Both the position numbers and the translations under genes were made by a program. DNA of 64,000 bases from Tetrastigma voinierianum. Lineage: Eukaryota; Streptophyta; Magnoliopsida; Vitales; Vitaceae. The stretch is from contig JAEQBH010000903.1 of NCBI GenBank assembly GCA_016808115.1, forward strand, positions 186,001 to 250,000. Direction: 5' to 3'. The first letter of the stretch is position 1. Each line of letters starts with the position of its first letter. The notes beneath the pieces are model-generated. The model was not told the origin of the DNA. It worked only from the letters and a program-made list of their open reading frames with translations, and did not search any database. Of this stretch, positions 48,392-59,662 are shown one piece after another.

Positions 48392-51318
48392 TTCTTCCCC
48401 CCTTAAAAGAATTTCGTCCCGAAATTCCACGCAAGCACAATAAATCACATGCGTATGTAATGTGCACTATGTCATGCATGTAAACTAGTAATTTAATTAT
48501 TAAATGACTAAACTGCGTACCTTCATCCCTAAACAAGAAGGGATAGATGGCCCGCATCGTGTCCTCACACTCCCACGTTGCCTCTTCCACTCCATGGTGT
48601 TGCCACAATACATTCACTAGCCTCATGGTCTTGCGTCGCAAAACCTGATCTTGGCTATCCATGATGTGCACGGGTCCCTCCTCAAAGGTCCCATATGTGT
48701 CAACCTCAATCTTTCCCCAATCCACTACATGAGCTGGATCGGGAGTGTACCTTCAGAGCATGGAGACATGGAATACCTTATGAACGCTTGACATGCTGAG
48801 CGGTAAAGCTAACTGATACGCTACAGTGCCCACCCTCTCAAGTATCTCGAAGGGCCCAATAAACCTCGGCGATAGCTTCCCGCGCTTTCCGAATTTGACC
48901 ACTCCTCTCTTAGGCATCACCTTCAAGAAGACGTGATCGCCAACCTCGAACTCTAAGGGTCGACGTCGCCTGTCTAGCGTAGCTCTTCTGCCGGCTCTGT
49001 GCCATGAGAAGACACTGTCGTATCAAACTCACCTTCTCGGAGGTGTCTCTAATAAGATCTAGACCAGTAATGGAGCTCTCTCCTACCTCGGTCTAGCAAA
49101 TCGGTGAGTAGCAAGACGATTTCTCTTATGTACAACCGGCAAAATTCCTCCAATGTGAAGGTCATCCACACAAATTTAGAAAATCGACTTCAGAGTCAAT
49201 CTACCATCACCCATACCGCATCACGCCTCCGCTGTCCATGGAAAACGGGTCACAAAGTCCATCAGGACGTGCTCCCACTTCCACCTCGCCTACCTCTAAT
49301 GGCCGGAGTAGCCCCGTCGGGCTTCGGGCCTCACCCTTTAATCCGACACGTGAGACATCATCGAACAAAGTCCCCTACGTGCCCTTCATCCCACTCCAAT
49401 AGTACTCGGTGACGGCATTCCGTACATCTTCGCGGCCACCGATGCACTCCAAATCGAGAGCAAAGCTGAAACTCCTTGAGAATCTCCTTTCTGCCTGCGG
49501 AACCAAACCACTACCCGCCCTGGCTAATCAAGACTACCATATGCGTGGATGGTCCAACCTCGTCACCGTACCGACCGCATCTTACATCCCCGATGAACAC
49601 TATCTCAAAAGTCTTCACCCTCGGACTCGATCACTTTACTCGCCAGACGGCAGAGTTTACTAAACTCCCCAACTTACCCCAGCCTCAGCCACAGATCAGA
49701 GCTCCAACCGGGTCCCATAGTCTCGAGCATCCGCCATTCCCGGGAAGCTATACTAGCCAATACTTCCCGTGACTTCCAACTGAGTGCATCAACCACCACA
49801 TTTTCCTTACCAGGATGGTAAGGCAAAGTGAAGTCATAATCCTCTAAGAACTCCATCCATCTCAAGGCCGCTTCATATCGAGGCCTGAAAATATGCTTCT
49901 CTGCACTTCTTTGTGGTCTGAGTACACCTCGAACTCCTCGCCATATAAGTAGTGGCAATCTTCATATGAGACTATGACCGCCAACTCCATGTCGTGTGTG
50001 GGTAATTCTGCTCATGATTCTTCCACTGAAGGGAACCATAAGCTACTACCCTCCTGAACTGCATCAAACACATCCCGCCTAGCCCTCGGCATCACAATAC
50101 ACTCAGGTACCCCCCGTCCCTATCCTGGACTATCAAGATAGGAGCAAGAGGTCTCCCCTTCAACTCCCCGGGAATGCCTCCTCGCACGGCCATCCTAATC
50201 AAATCCCCGACTCCTTCCGGTCAATCCCGCCATAAAGCCGCTTAATAGGAGAAGTCCTCAATGAACCTCTTGTAAGACTCCACTAATCCTAAGAAACCGC
50301 GCATTCAAGACCTGACTTTGGCCTCCTAACTCATCACCGCCGACCTTCTCAATAACTGACACGCCCGACGACACCACGTGTCCTAAAACCTCACCCCGCA
50401 AGCCAAAACTCGCACTTACCGAACTTCATGTGCATAATCGATGGTCTATCGAATCAGAAACAATCCTCATGATACTCTATGCTCCCACTGAATCGGGAGT
50501 AGATCAAAATGTAATTCAAAGACTACGCTAAATTAATCTAGATAGTCGGAATACCCGCTATATGAGGTCCATGAATGCTAATGGCGCATTCACAATCCAA
50601 AGGGCATCACTCAGAACTCAAAGTGCCCATAACGCTGGCCCTAAACGCCATCTTATGATATCTCGCCTCTAACCCCCAATTGATGTAACCAATGCGAAGG
50701 TTTATCTTAGAGTAGACTTACGCCCCCCTCAACTGATCGAACAAGTCATCAATCCTCGATAAGGGATACCGATTCTTGATCGTAACCCTATTTAATTGTC
50801 GGTAATAGGTAGCTCATCCGAAAAAACATCCACATACTCGCAAACTACTCGAGGTAGACGGTCCGGCCCTCTCTTCGCCCTTCTAGGGTAAGGCTCGCTA
50901 GCCAACTCTCCTAATCGGCCCCCGACACTGAGTCGTGATACCGCTCCTGGGTAAAACATCATGCTTCAGACTTCAAATACCACACGAGTACCGCCCCCGC
51001 AGTAAGGGGTGAACCCCTCCTACGCTCACAATCGATAACGACCCTGTAAGCTGTCAGCCAATCCATCCCTAGGATGACATCGAACTCTGACATGTCCATG
51101 ATCCTCAAGTCCACTGTGAGTAGAGTCCCCGAGATCTCCAACTCGCAACCGCGACATATCATACCTATTCTCGCCCTAATCCCTAGGGGAGAACTCACAT
51201 ACAAAGGCTCCTCTAAGGTCTCAACCTCTAAGCCCAACTCTATCACAACTGATGCAGCAATGAATGAATGCGAAGCACCATAATCAAACAACACTCTAGC
51301 CCATAGGTGAGATAACAA
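48387..51318 (-). pseudogene. Ty3/gypsy (chromovirus, Del/Tekay-like) pol pseudogene
   Basis: Minus-strand order: an aspartic protease (50959-51318; DYGASHSFIA with the usual DxG written DYG, then FDVILGMDWL); reverse transcriptase pieces near 50640-50830 (QLNRVTIKNRYPLSRIDDLF) and CEFWL near 50410; the end of RNase H (49674-49900; RWMEFLEDYDFTLPYHPGKE, VVDAL); an eroded integrase core; the integrase C-terminal GPF/Y module near 48790-48930 (KLSPRFIGPFEILERVGTVA, YQLALP); then RYTPDPAHVV and a chromodomain-like tail (RRKTMRLVNVLWQHHGVEEA, TWECEDTMRAIYPFLF). Many stops and frameshifts. The last frame runs through the polypurine tract and stops at the TAA inside the LTR's TGTAAG (48387-48389). 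The + strand frames at 49104-49772 are shadows. Confidence 0.88.
48392..48404 (-). other. Polypurine tract of the G1 element
   Basis: It reads TAAGGGGGGAAGAA on the minus strand, directly before the TGTAAGACCC LTR start. It is the plus-strand primer site and fixes both element orientation and LTR edge. Confidence 0.85.
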
Positions 51319-52480
51319 AAACGTCTCCTCAGATAGTCAAGAATCACAGACTCAACACAAGGCATGGTGTAGACACGCCCTAAACTCCCGACGTCCCTAC
51401 CCGTGGCCCCGTCCTCCGCCCCACTCTTATACTCCCCGCCCCTGGCCCGGCCTCGCGGAAATGTGAGGTGCCCGTAGCTCCCCGAAATCGACCGGGGCTC
51501 CTCTAGCCTGCACTGCGGCCGCGGAGGAATGTATCAGATCCTCTCCGTCCATCACCGACCGCATGATCCCAAACCCCGATCCCCCGTCTCTCGGGTAATC
51601 CTCCTCATGTGTCCAGCTGAGCAATGATAAAGACACCATCTAATTCTCGCCCGACGGCACTCCAACCGGGTCCCCGGTCCTGATGGTCATGCACTCCCAT
51701 AACCTTCGTGAACTGCAGCCTCGCCTTTCCCGAATCCGGGAAGAAGACCGACTCTCATTCCTCTTGTTACTACCACTCGTGATCCCAAGTGTGCTCCGAA
51801 AGATCCTCTATCTCTCTCTATGGTCAAAATATCCCAAACTACGAAGTCCATATCCCATAGGGAAGTCCTACAATCCTAGGCCCGAATGGACAACTTCAGC
51901 CATTCAAATCTCCTAACCTCGCTTACACTGGTCACGTAATCAATAACGGTTAGCTTTGTGAACCTAGCTACACATAATCCATCACTCCGTCATCACCCTC
52001 CCTTCGTTTCTTCTCAAATTTCTCTTAGAACTCTTGAGTCTTCATGCCTTTGGTAGTATTCTGAAAGTACTTAACCATGAACAGCTCCTGAAACTCTACC
52101 CATGTCATAGCCTCTAAGTCTCTAGAAGTCCTTGCTTATTTCCACCATACTCAGCCTCACCTCTAAATGGAACGGCAGCCTAACCTCGATCCCTGGTCGC
52201 GCCAAAGTAATCTCCATGGCCTCTAACACCTTCTCTAATTCGCATGAACCACCCGTATGCCATCTACCTCCTCCCGTGAACGTCTGAGGATGATGCCTTC
52301 CAAACCTTGGAGGTTACTAGACCTCCCCGACTACCCGGCTATGCCAGCCTGCGCGATAGCGTACCGCCGTAATACCAACCCTCAAGAAAGGCCTGCCGAT
52401 GCTCACCGTGGCTGGTCAAATGCCTGCGGAGCCCGACTGAAGATTCAGGACGCCTTTTATGTCCTCGTCCTCTACTAGTC
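51319..52480 (-). pseudogene. Ty3/gypsy gag pseudogene
   Basis: Gag forms the retrotransposon particle. The minus strand shows WVEFQELFMVKYFQNTTKGM, KTQEF, then YVARFTKLTVIDYV-like and SEVRRFEWLK text between about 51900 and 52130, the retrotransposon gag core. A clear CCHC zinc knuckle is not readable. The rest is eroded by stops and shifts. The GC content is higher than in neighbouring non-coding DNA, typical of gypsy coding. Homologous gag text reappears at 55931-56285. Confidence 0.7.
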
Positions 52481-53924
52481 ATCTACACAGTTTAAATGGC
52501 AAGTTAAATACAATACAGTATCTCTAAGGCATAAGCACAACCCCGAGACACTATTCATGCTCAGAATATTCAGTTCATATTCTATGTCCCCGCATTTAAA
52601 TGCAATGCGAGACAATTAATTCACACGTCAAATCAATTTTTTATCCATAAAAATTTTATTTTCGAAAATTTTATTTTTCCAAAATTTTGTCTCATTTTAT
52701 TTGATTTGATTTTATTTTATTTAGTTAATTTTTGTTTTTGGAAAATTTTTTCGTGATGGAACAAGGTTCAAAACACTCAGAACAAAGATCGAGTCCAAAA
52801 ATAGGTACCGGGTGCACTGGCACAAATTGGCCGGGTCAAGAAGACACCCAGCGCATACCGGGCCATGTCGTGGCCGCCTCAGCCTGGGCCAGCCAGTCCC
52901 TGCCGCCGTGTCGCAGAAGAAAGCCGCGCCTCGCGCCCCACAAGACCCACCGCTCGCAGCACCCACGTTCCGGGCGCCCCGCCCTCCCGCTCACCCACAC
53001 TGGGCCCTGCCAGACCCGTGGCGCCCAAAGGCCCACGAGCCCAAGACTCCGCCAACGCCCAAAGACCCAACGCCCAAATACCGCCACGCACCCCGCTTTA
53101 CACGCCGTGTCGCGGTCTCCGCATGGCCGCGGTCGTGACCTCAGGTCGCGACACACCCGCCAGCCCGTCTGGGCCACGATACAATCATCAGACGTGATGT
53201 ACCTCCCAATCACTATTACTCTTATCACGATATAAATGCCTTATATCATGACATGCCTTTTCCCTCACCTAACTAGCTTCTATTATACACCTGACCATCG
53301 CACACTCCAAAGTTGCAATATAACTAATGTATTGCAATATAATCATGTGATTTACAGCAAATTTTCTCATTCGCTTCCAATTTTTTTTTCGTTTTCTTTT
53401 TTTAATTATTTCCAGCCATCGGAAATAACCAAAAAATTATTCATCCATTTTTTTCATTCTCCAAAGACACCCTAAATAAATTTTGAAAATTTGTTTATTC
53501 ATTTTTTCTTAATTTACATTATCTAGAATTTTAGAAAAAATATTTCTTCATCATATAAATTTTTTTTCTCATTCTTCCTTAAACTAAATAAATTTGGTCT
53601 AAATTTATTCCTTTCTTCTCTTTGTCTAGCTTTTTACAGCACCAAACTCCTAAAATTCCTCATGCATCACCTACTACACACAAACCATACACAATACATG
53701 ATCACACATCATTCAAGGCAAATATTCTTTCACACAACAAATTTATCAAATCACACAAAACACAATTAAACACATGCATGTGCAAAGGTCCTAGTTTTGT
53801 CCTGATTTCCTAGGTAATTCTCACACTTAACTAACGATCTTAACCACACCCAGTGGTGAGGTTCTTACACTTCAAAGACTACGGCTGCTCCAATCCCCTC
53901 AAGCCCTAGGTAGCCGATACCTTA
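52481..53924 (-). other. 5' leader of the G1 element with GC-rich block
   Basis: This lies between gag and the primer-binding site. It is AT-rich except for 52795-53170, a block rich in G and C with palindromic GGTCGTGACC/GGTCGCGAC words near 53130-53155. Long frames run through it on both strands (up to 167 codons), but only because GC-rich DNA has few stops. No domain is recognisable. The second leader copy at 56286-56655 lacks this block. Confidence 0.6.
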
Positions 53925-53938
53925 GGCTCGATACTAAG
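53925..53938 (-). other. Degenerate primer-binding site of the G1 element
   Basis: GGCTCGATACTAAG is a decayed form of the GCTCTGATACCA seen at 56656-56667, complementary in orientation to the 3' end of initiator tRNA-Met. Confidence 0.65.
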
Positions 53939-54144
53939 TCGTGACGCCCCATTTCCGGGGTCCATGACTACCGTCAACCCGTTAGAACACTCTTGCTCCG
54001 TGACCCGATTTCTCACTAAAATCGTGCAGTAGTCCCTTGTAATGCGGAGCTCCACCGGATACATAACCTGTGACATAACCTATCCTAACACTCAATCAAG
54101 GAGTAAAACCCGCCCCTCAGCTCCATAAACCAATACTCATCACA

Positions 54145-54166
54145 ATATATATATATATATATATAT
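54145..54166. repeat. (AT)11 microsatellite
   Basis: Pure AT dinucleotide run inside the LTR. Confidence 0.9.
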
Positions 54167-55440
54167 CCAACTACATCCAATAGTTTCAAGAGTTAATTAA
54201 ATGACTCTTTATACAACACATATTAAAATGAAAATATTCAGCAAATGTATACATACTATATAACCAAAGTACAACCCGTCTTTCTTCTAAGCGCCCCATG
54301 ATGAGTCGTTCCTGCACGCTCCCCTCGTACCGAAAAATATGTTCCTCGACAGGGTGAGCTAATGCCCAAGAGGTGAACTCACCCCTAAATGGCTACTCTC
54401 CATCTAAGCAGTATGCACAAGTCTAATGAAAACACATTACATTCAAGTAAATGCATTGGATCCTACTTGAATATCTAAATTGATCAACTCATACCCCGAG
54501 TCCTCAGATCGACTCCCCACACTTGCCTAGGCCAATGTGATGAGAAATTATTATTTTTCAAAACAAAGATGTTTGTTTATAATTATGGACTAACTGGTTA
54601 TGCACGACTCGACTGATGTTATATTTTGAGTGACTAATTCGATGTATACTCAACTGGGTCACCCGACGATTGATATTTCTATATGGATCACCTAGATAAT
54701 TATTATTTTGAATAACTCTCCGAAACTATCTCTCTCAAGAATCACTTCACACCACTCTATTGAATTAGGTGCTCTGTACAGTGTTCTGCATGATGCCAAT
54801 TCCAATACAATTATATAACACATGTAAATATATAATCATGCATATATTCACATAATTAAATTACACAAACATGTCATGTAATTTCACAATAGTTCACATC
54901 AAAATTAGCTCACGCGGGCTAATGATCAAGCACGAGCAATTCAACTTGAATTACTCAACCAAACACGTTTTCACACAAAAATTTATTTTCGTGTCACTAT
55001 TCACATGAACAGTGAAACCCTTGGGTCACTGTTCACATCCAAATACCCAATACCGGTTTCACTTTGTGAACTCGAAAGCCATGGCCACTTCTGGCCTCAT
55101 ACATCAACATAAGCTGATTTATTGCACAAACTACCACATAAACAAACAACCCTACACTACCACGTGATCGCGGCAGAATCGTCTAAAATTTAACATTTTT
55201 GGCCCCAAGATCAGGGACCGACCAAACGGCCCTCACGAATCTCTTAAATCAACTCAAGCATCAACAAAGTACTTAAACAAAGAGTAAAACCCAAGTAGGA
55301 TAAATCCCCTACCTCACAGAGTTTGTCGAAAACTCCCAAACCCGTGCCCACGTGCAGGTCCTCGGCGCGCAGAGCAACCTTTCCTTCGCCTGAAAGGATT
55401 TCAATTCGCCTGGACGCCCCTGCAGAAATCTAGAGAGAAG

Positions 55441-55458
55441 TCTCTCTCTCTCTCTCTC
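55441..55458. repeat. (TC)9 microsatellite
   Basis: Pure TC run inside the LTR. Its counterparts in the other G1 LTRs are shorter, such as the CTCTCTCT run near 18768. Confidence 0.85.
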
Positions 55459-55930
55459 ACTAAAAACTGAAATCCTAAGCTACTGGAAGTGCCTTCCCTG
55501 TTTTCCCCTTTTTGTCTCCAATTAATGGAGAAGATGAGTTACTATTCACTCTTTCGTCTTTTTCCTCATTTAAACAAATTTAATAATGCCCATCATTTCC
55601 CCAAGCTTTGGATTTTTGACATTCGCGCATTCTGCCATTCATTTCCATCATCTCTACCCATGCACTCAGGTAACATGAGTACGTGTTATATGTGACTTTC
55701 GTCACATCACATGTCATTTTTCGGCACCCGATACGCGATGCCTCGAAAAACTTGCAAATCCTAACTGTCTTAGAATTAGACGAAATTTGGCGTGGTAGCT
55801 AGATCTCACGAGGAAATTCCAACGATGAAATCCGTTTCATCATTCGAGATCTAGAGAATAAATTTTAGATTTTTGACCGAAATTATGATTTTGCCCTTTT
55901 TGAGAAAATTGGATTTTCTCGGGTCTTACA

Positions 55931-56285
55931 CATTGCCTCTATATCTCTAGAGGTCTTTGCCCAGTTCCACCATACTTGGACCTCACCCTCTAGCTGAAAT
56001 GCAGCCTAGTCCGATCTGCAGTGCTCTGAGGTAACTTTATAGACTCCAACACCTTCGACCTACGAACCAATGGTCTCGCCAACACTGGATCTCTCCCCCT
56101 TGTGAATGTCCGAGGATGATGTGCCCTAACCTCCGAGGTTACTGACCTCCCTGCTACTCACGCACTAGCCTCAGCGTAATACAGCAAATGCAAATCCCTA
56201 CAAAGCCTCAAAGAAAGGCTTACCGATCAAATAATTCCTGGTGTTCGAATTAGCACTCGTGGACGACCTCTTACATCCTCGCCGA
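55931..56285 (-). pseudogene. gag fragment of a second G1 gypsy copy
   Basis: Close match in the same orientation to 52100-52480 (GCCTCTA..TCTCTAGA, CCACCATACT, CCTCACC, CCGAGGTTACT and CCTC words). It is truncated exactly at the LTR edge at 55930/55931. The rest of this copy's gag and all its pol are missing from this side. Confidence 0.75.
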
Positions 56286-56655
56286 CTCAGCCATCTACAC
56301 ATATCAAATAGCAAGTTAAGATTCAATGCAATATCTCTAATGTGTAAACACAGCCTCGAGACACTATTTACAAACTAAAAACTTTTCATACACAATGTCC
56401 ATGTATTCATAGGTAATGCAAGACAATAAGTTCATATATTAAATCATATTTCATATTATTATTATTTTTTCCTATGTGCCATTTACCTAAGCACACAATT
56501 TCACACAATACACAACACAAAATCAAATCACACATCACATTTCATTCACCAAAATGCACAAGGATGGACGATCTAACCCATTTCCCATCAAGTCCTAGGT
56601 AATCTTATACCTATGCTTTACACCCATCGAGCTTCCAAGGTAATCGTTTACCTTA
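56286..56655 (-). other. 5' leader of the second G1 gypsy copy
   Basis: It matches the outer parts of the 52.5-53.9 kb leader but lacks about 1 kb from its middle, including the GC-rich block. No gene. Confidence 0.6.
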
Positions 56656-56667
56656 GCTCTGATACCA
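56656..56667 (-). other. Primer-binding site for initiator tRNA-Met
   Basis: The + strand GCTCTGATACCA reads TGGTATCAGAGC on the minus strand, the complement of the 3' end of plant initiator tRNA-Met. It is three bases from the LTR edge at 56671. Reverse transcription would start here. Confidence 0.9.
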
Positions 56668-56670
56668 AGC

Positions 56671-57300
56671 TGTGACGCCCCATCTCGGGTCCTTAATCAC
56701 CACAACATGGAATACTTGTTCATATCGAGACTCATACATAAGTAAATGGCCACATCAGTCTGATACTCCATACTCACAAAAATATATATTTTATACAAAA
56801 AGGAGTTAATTTACAACTATCCCAAAACTAGGTCTTTTACCCATGTATTTTTTTATTTTTTTTTACAAAATACATAACAAGGCCATATATGGCCATTTCT
56901 TCGTCTCTAAGACCTCGAATGCATCCCATCCCTAGATGAACCTTTGATACCTGAAATAATTTTCCCTTGAAAGGGTGAGCAATGTCTAGTAGTGGAATTA
57001 TCCTACGTGGGTTACTCTCCACCTAAGTGCATATGCAATGACACACCAAATATTTAAACAAAACCTATATGTTCTTACTCAAATGTCTACATGATATGGA
57101 TGAGAATGTGACCCACCCACTTCCATGTCTTGAGCCCTCACTGACTCCTTCACGCATGCCTAAGCTAAGAATGAGAAAATATTGTTTTCAAAACAAAAGG
57201 TTTTTGTTCTCGAAAACATACTACCGAGTTTCGGTAAATATATTGGACTACCCTCCAAGGCGAATTGCTGGATCATTTTTCCTGGGTTTTACAAAGTTGT
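56671..57300 (-). mobile_element. G1 LTR, truncated 5' LTR of the second copy
   Basis: It starts TGTGACGCCCCATCTCGGG and is readable to about 57300 (TACCCTCCAAGGCGAATTGC, then a decayed end). The remaining ~1.3 kb of the LTR are missing. It is very similar, in inverted orientation, to the inner part of the 57476-59183 LTR. Confidence 0.8.
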
Positions 57301-57475
57301 CATAAATTTAAGTGTTTAATTAGATTTACCAATAAGCCATACTTTAATTGATTTCAAACGTTAGGCGATGCATAGGAAGGGAAGTGAATAGTTGTAAAAA
57401 AAAATTGTTTAATTAAATTTTATAATTTAAACTTAAATATTTTCAATATTCAATATTTAATTAAAATATTATGAT
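57301..57475. other. AT-rich spacer between two inverted LTRs
   Basis: No coding. The target ATGAT of the next LTR lies at 57471-57475. Confidence 0.4.
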
Positions 57476-59183
57476 TGTAAAAACCCAAAAAATTCTAATT
57501 TATGAAAAGGTTAAATAGTAATTGATCAAAATCCGTAATTTTCTAGATCTCGATGACAAAACTGACTCACCGCTGGAACTGTCTCGCAAATCTAGCTACC
57601 ACTGTCAATTTCACGAATTTTGTTGAAATCGAGATAGTCGAATTTCACAAGCCGAAACCGAAAGTGTTAGGTGTTGTATGATACCAGAGATACGCGACGC
57701 GACAAAAGCCTACCTATTTACGTACGTACGTGTAATACATGTTATGCCAAGTGAGAGGGACGAGATAAGTGATCTCTATTGGGTTACGTGGGCAAGTGGC
57801 CCTTAAAAGTCAAACTAAAGGGACACAAAGGGAATTAAGTGAAAAGAATTAAAAGAAAAGAAAAGAAGAAAAGACTTCTTCTCCTCCATTTTACAAAAAA
57901 CGTGCAGTGAAGGGGGCAAACTTGTTTTAGAGAGAGAAAGACCAACTTCTCTGTAGATTTCCCGGCTTTCGAACCGTCGGTTCTCGTCAGGCCAAGAAGC
58001 AAAGTCTATCTACATTACAAGGGCTATGCGTGGACACTAATTTTGTGGAGTTTTGACAACTCCAAGAGGTAGGGGTCTTCTCCTACTTGGTTTATTTTTT
58101 GGCTAAAAGCCATTTTAATTATGAGGATTTGTTAAGGCCTGGATGGTCGTGTTTTCGATCACAAAATATTTGGACCGAGTGAAGAAAATCTCTAGTGTGG
58201 TAGTGAAAAGTGCGGAGACCTAAGGTTTTACTGTTCACGTGATTTGTGTGTGATTTTTGTGTTGCTTAGGTGATTCAAAATGAATTTCTTGGATTGTTGA
58301 TTAGCCCATGTGAGCTAATTTTGATGTTATGGCTAAGAATTGAATAACATGATGTTGTGAGTTAATTTTTGTTAATATATGCATGTAAAATATATTAGCA
58401 TGAATTGCTTGAAATGGCATAATGCATTCCATATGTACCGGCACCTTTAGAATGGTAGGTGTGAGTGCATGACATGAAAGAAATTAAAAAGGAAAATGGC
58501 TGCAAAGGAATCCCAATGGAAGATTTTCCAGAATCAAGTTGGGGAGATTGTCCAACAATTAACGCTGAGGAGTCTATGAATCGTTCGCAGTTATCCTAAA
58601 AATTCGCCTCGAAGGGTTGTCTAATAGATTTTACTGAAACTCGGTAGTATGTTTTCAAGAACAAAAAACCTTTTGTTTTGAAAATAGTATTTATCTCACA
58701 TTTGGCTTAGGCATGCGTGAGGGAGTCAGTGAGGGCTCGAGAAGTGGGAAAGGGTGAGTCAAATTCTCATTCATATCATATAGACATTCAAGTAGTATCA
58801 TGTGATTGCTGAGCTGTCACCACATTATGCGACTTAGGCGTGAGTAACCCATGTAGGAAATTATCACTACTGGAGTTGCTCACCTCGTCGTGATTCTTCG
58901 TGCACAGGAGTGTTCGTGAAGACAGCCGCCATCGAGGTCTGAGAAAATGTTGTGGCTTTGATAGATATATTTGTAAAACATGTATTAGAATTCTAAATTT
59001 TAATATATGTTTGTGTTAAGAGGATGTAATAACTCTCTTGAATCGCGGTAATATAGTTATTTAAATGTTTGGTATATCAAGGGCGGGTCAGTGGCCATTT
59101 TTACCATGTATGAGTCTCATGATATGAGACACGGGTATTCCAGAGTCGACGCTGTCAACTGACCCCAGGATCGGAGCGCCACA
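57476..59183 (+). mobile_element. Solo G1 LTR, + orientation, near-perfect TSD
   Basis: It starts TGTAAAAACCC and ends GGAGCGCCACA. The flanks are ATGAT (left) and ACGAT (right), differing by one C/T change, as expected if a methylated C has decayed. No internal region is present. It carries TCGGTAGTATGTTTTC and AATTCGCCTCGAAGGGTTG, shared with the inverted copy at 56671-57300. Confidence 0.8.
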
Positions 59184-59289
59184 ACGATATTGTATATTAT
59201 AAATATGGACATCAGCTCACTTTTATAACCATTTAATTTTTTTGGCAAGATATTAATATCTTGTGAGAGGAAACAAAGTTTTGTTTCAA

Positions 59290-59662
59290 AATCTATTTAG
59301 CGACAAATTATAATTTTGAAGTTATGTTTCGTATTCATTTAGCAACGAAATTATAATTTCGTTGATGTATTTATTAAATTTGACAATAATTCAATTTATT
59401 ATTGAGGATCTTTAGCCACAAAATTTTGATCATTTAATAACAAATATTTTTGTAACAAAATATTATTGGAGACAAAAAAAAAATTATGTCGCCATAAAGT
59501 ATTAAAGACAAAATATTTTATTTGTTGTTAAAACATTTCGTGACGAGGATAAGGTGACGCACATAAAATAAAACAACTTTCGTTGCCAAAACATTTTTAC
59601 GACAACAATTAAAATTTAGCAACAAAAATTTTTTGTCTCTAATAACCATATTTCTTGTAGTG
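59290..59662 (-). repeat. CACTA right terminal and subterminal repeats
   Basis: It ends TTTCTTGTAGTG. The preceding 350 bp hold many TTTAGCAACGAAATT/GTTGCCAAAACATTT words, the mirror of the left end at 25850-26230. Confidence 0.65.

Larger units (their letters stand above)
53939..55930 (-). mobile_element. G1 LTR, 5' LTR of the longer gypsy copy
   Basis: It starts (in + direction) TCGTGACGCCCCATTTCCGG next to the primer-binding site and ends TCTCGGGTCTTACA. Both edges are intact. It contains an (AT)11 run at 54145-54166, a (TC)9 run at 55441-55458 and the short-unit repeat near 54590-54730. Beyond 55930 the sequence passes directly into gag of a second copy. The frame at 55489-55695 is a shadow. 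Confidence 0.85.
25850..59662. mobile_element. Possible CACTA element serving as a nest (both ends seen)
   Basis: The left end is CACTACAAGAAAA at 25850. The right end is TTTCTTGTAGTG at 59651-59662, its inverted complement. Each abuts AAA (25847-25849; 59663-59665), which fits the 3-bp TSD of CACTA transposons. Both ends carry subterminal repeats with GCAACAAAATTT/TTTGTTGC words (25865-26150 and 59290-59640) in opposite orientation. Subtracting the insertions described below leaves about 4 kb of AT-rich sequence without a readable transposase, so the original would have been non-autonomous. The alternative is two unrelated CACTA relics whose ends happen to face each other. An AAA TSD is weak evidence in AT-rich DNA. 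Confidence 0.45.

Noticed and set aside
52732..53235. Long frame of 167 codons (and three overlapping ones on both strands)
   Set aside because: All lie in the GC-rich block, where stops are rare by composition. No domain is recognisable, and the position is the non-coding leader of a gypsy element.
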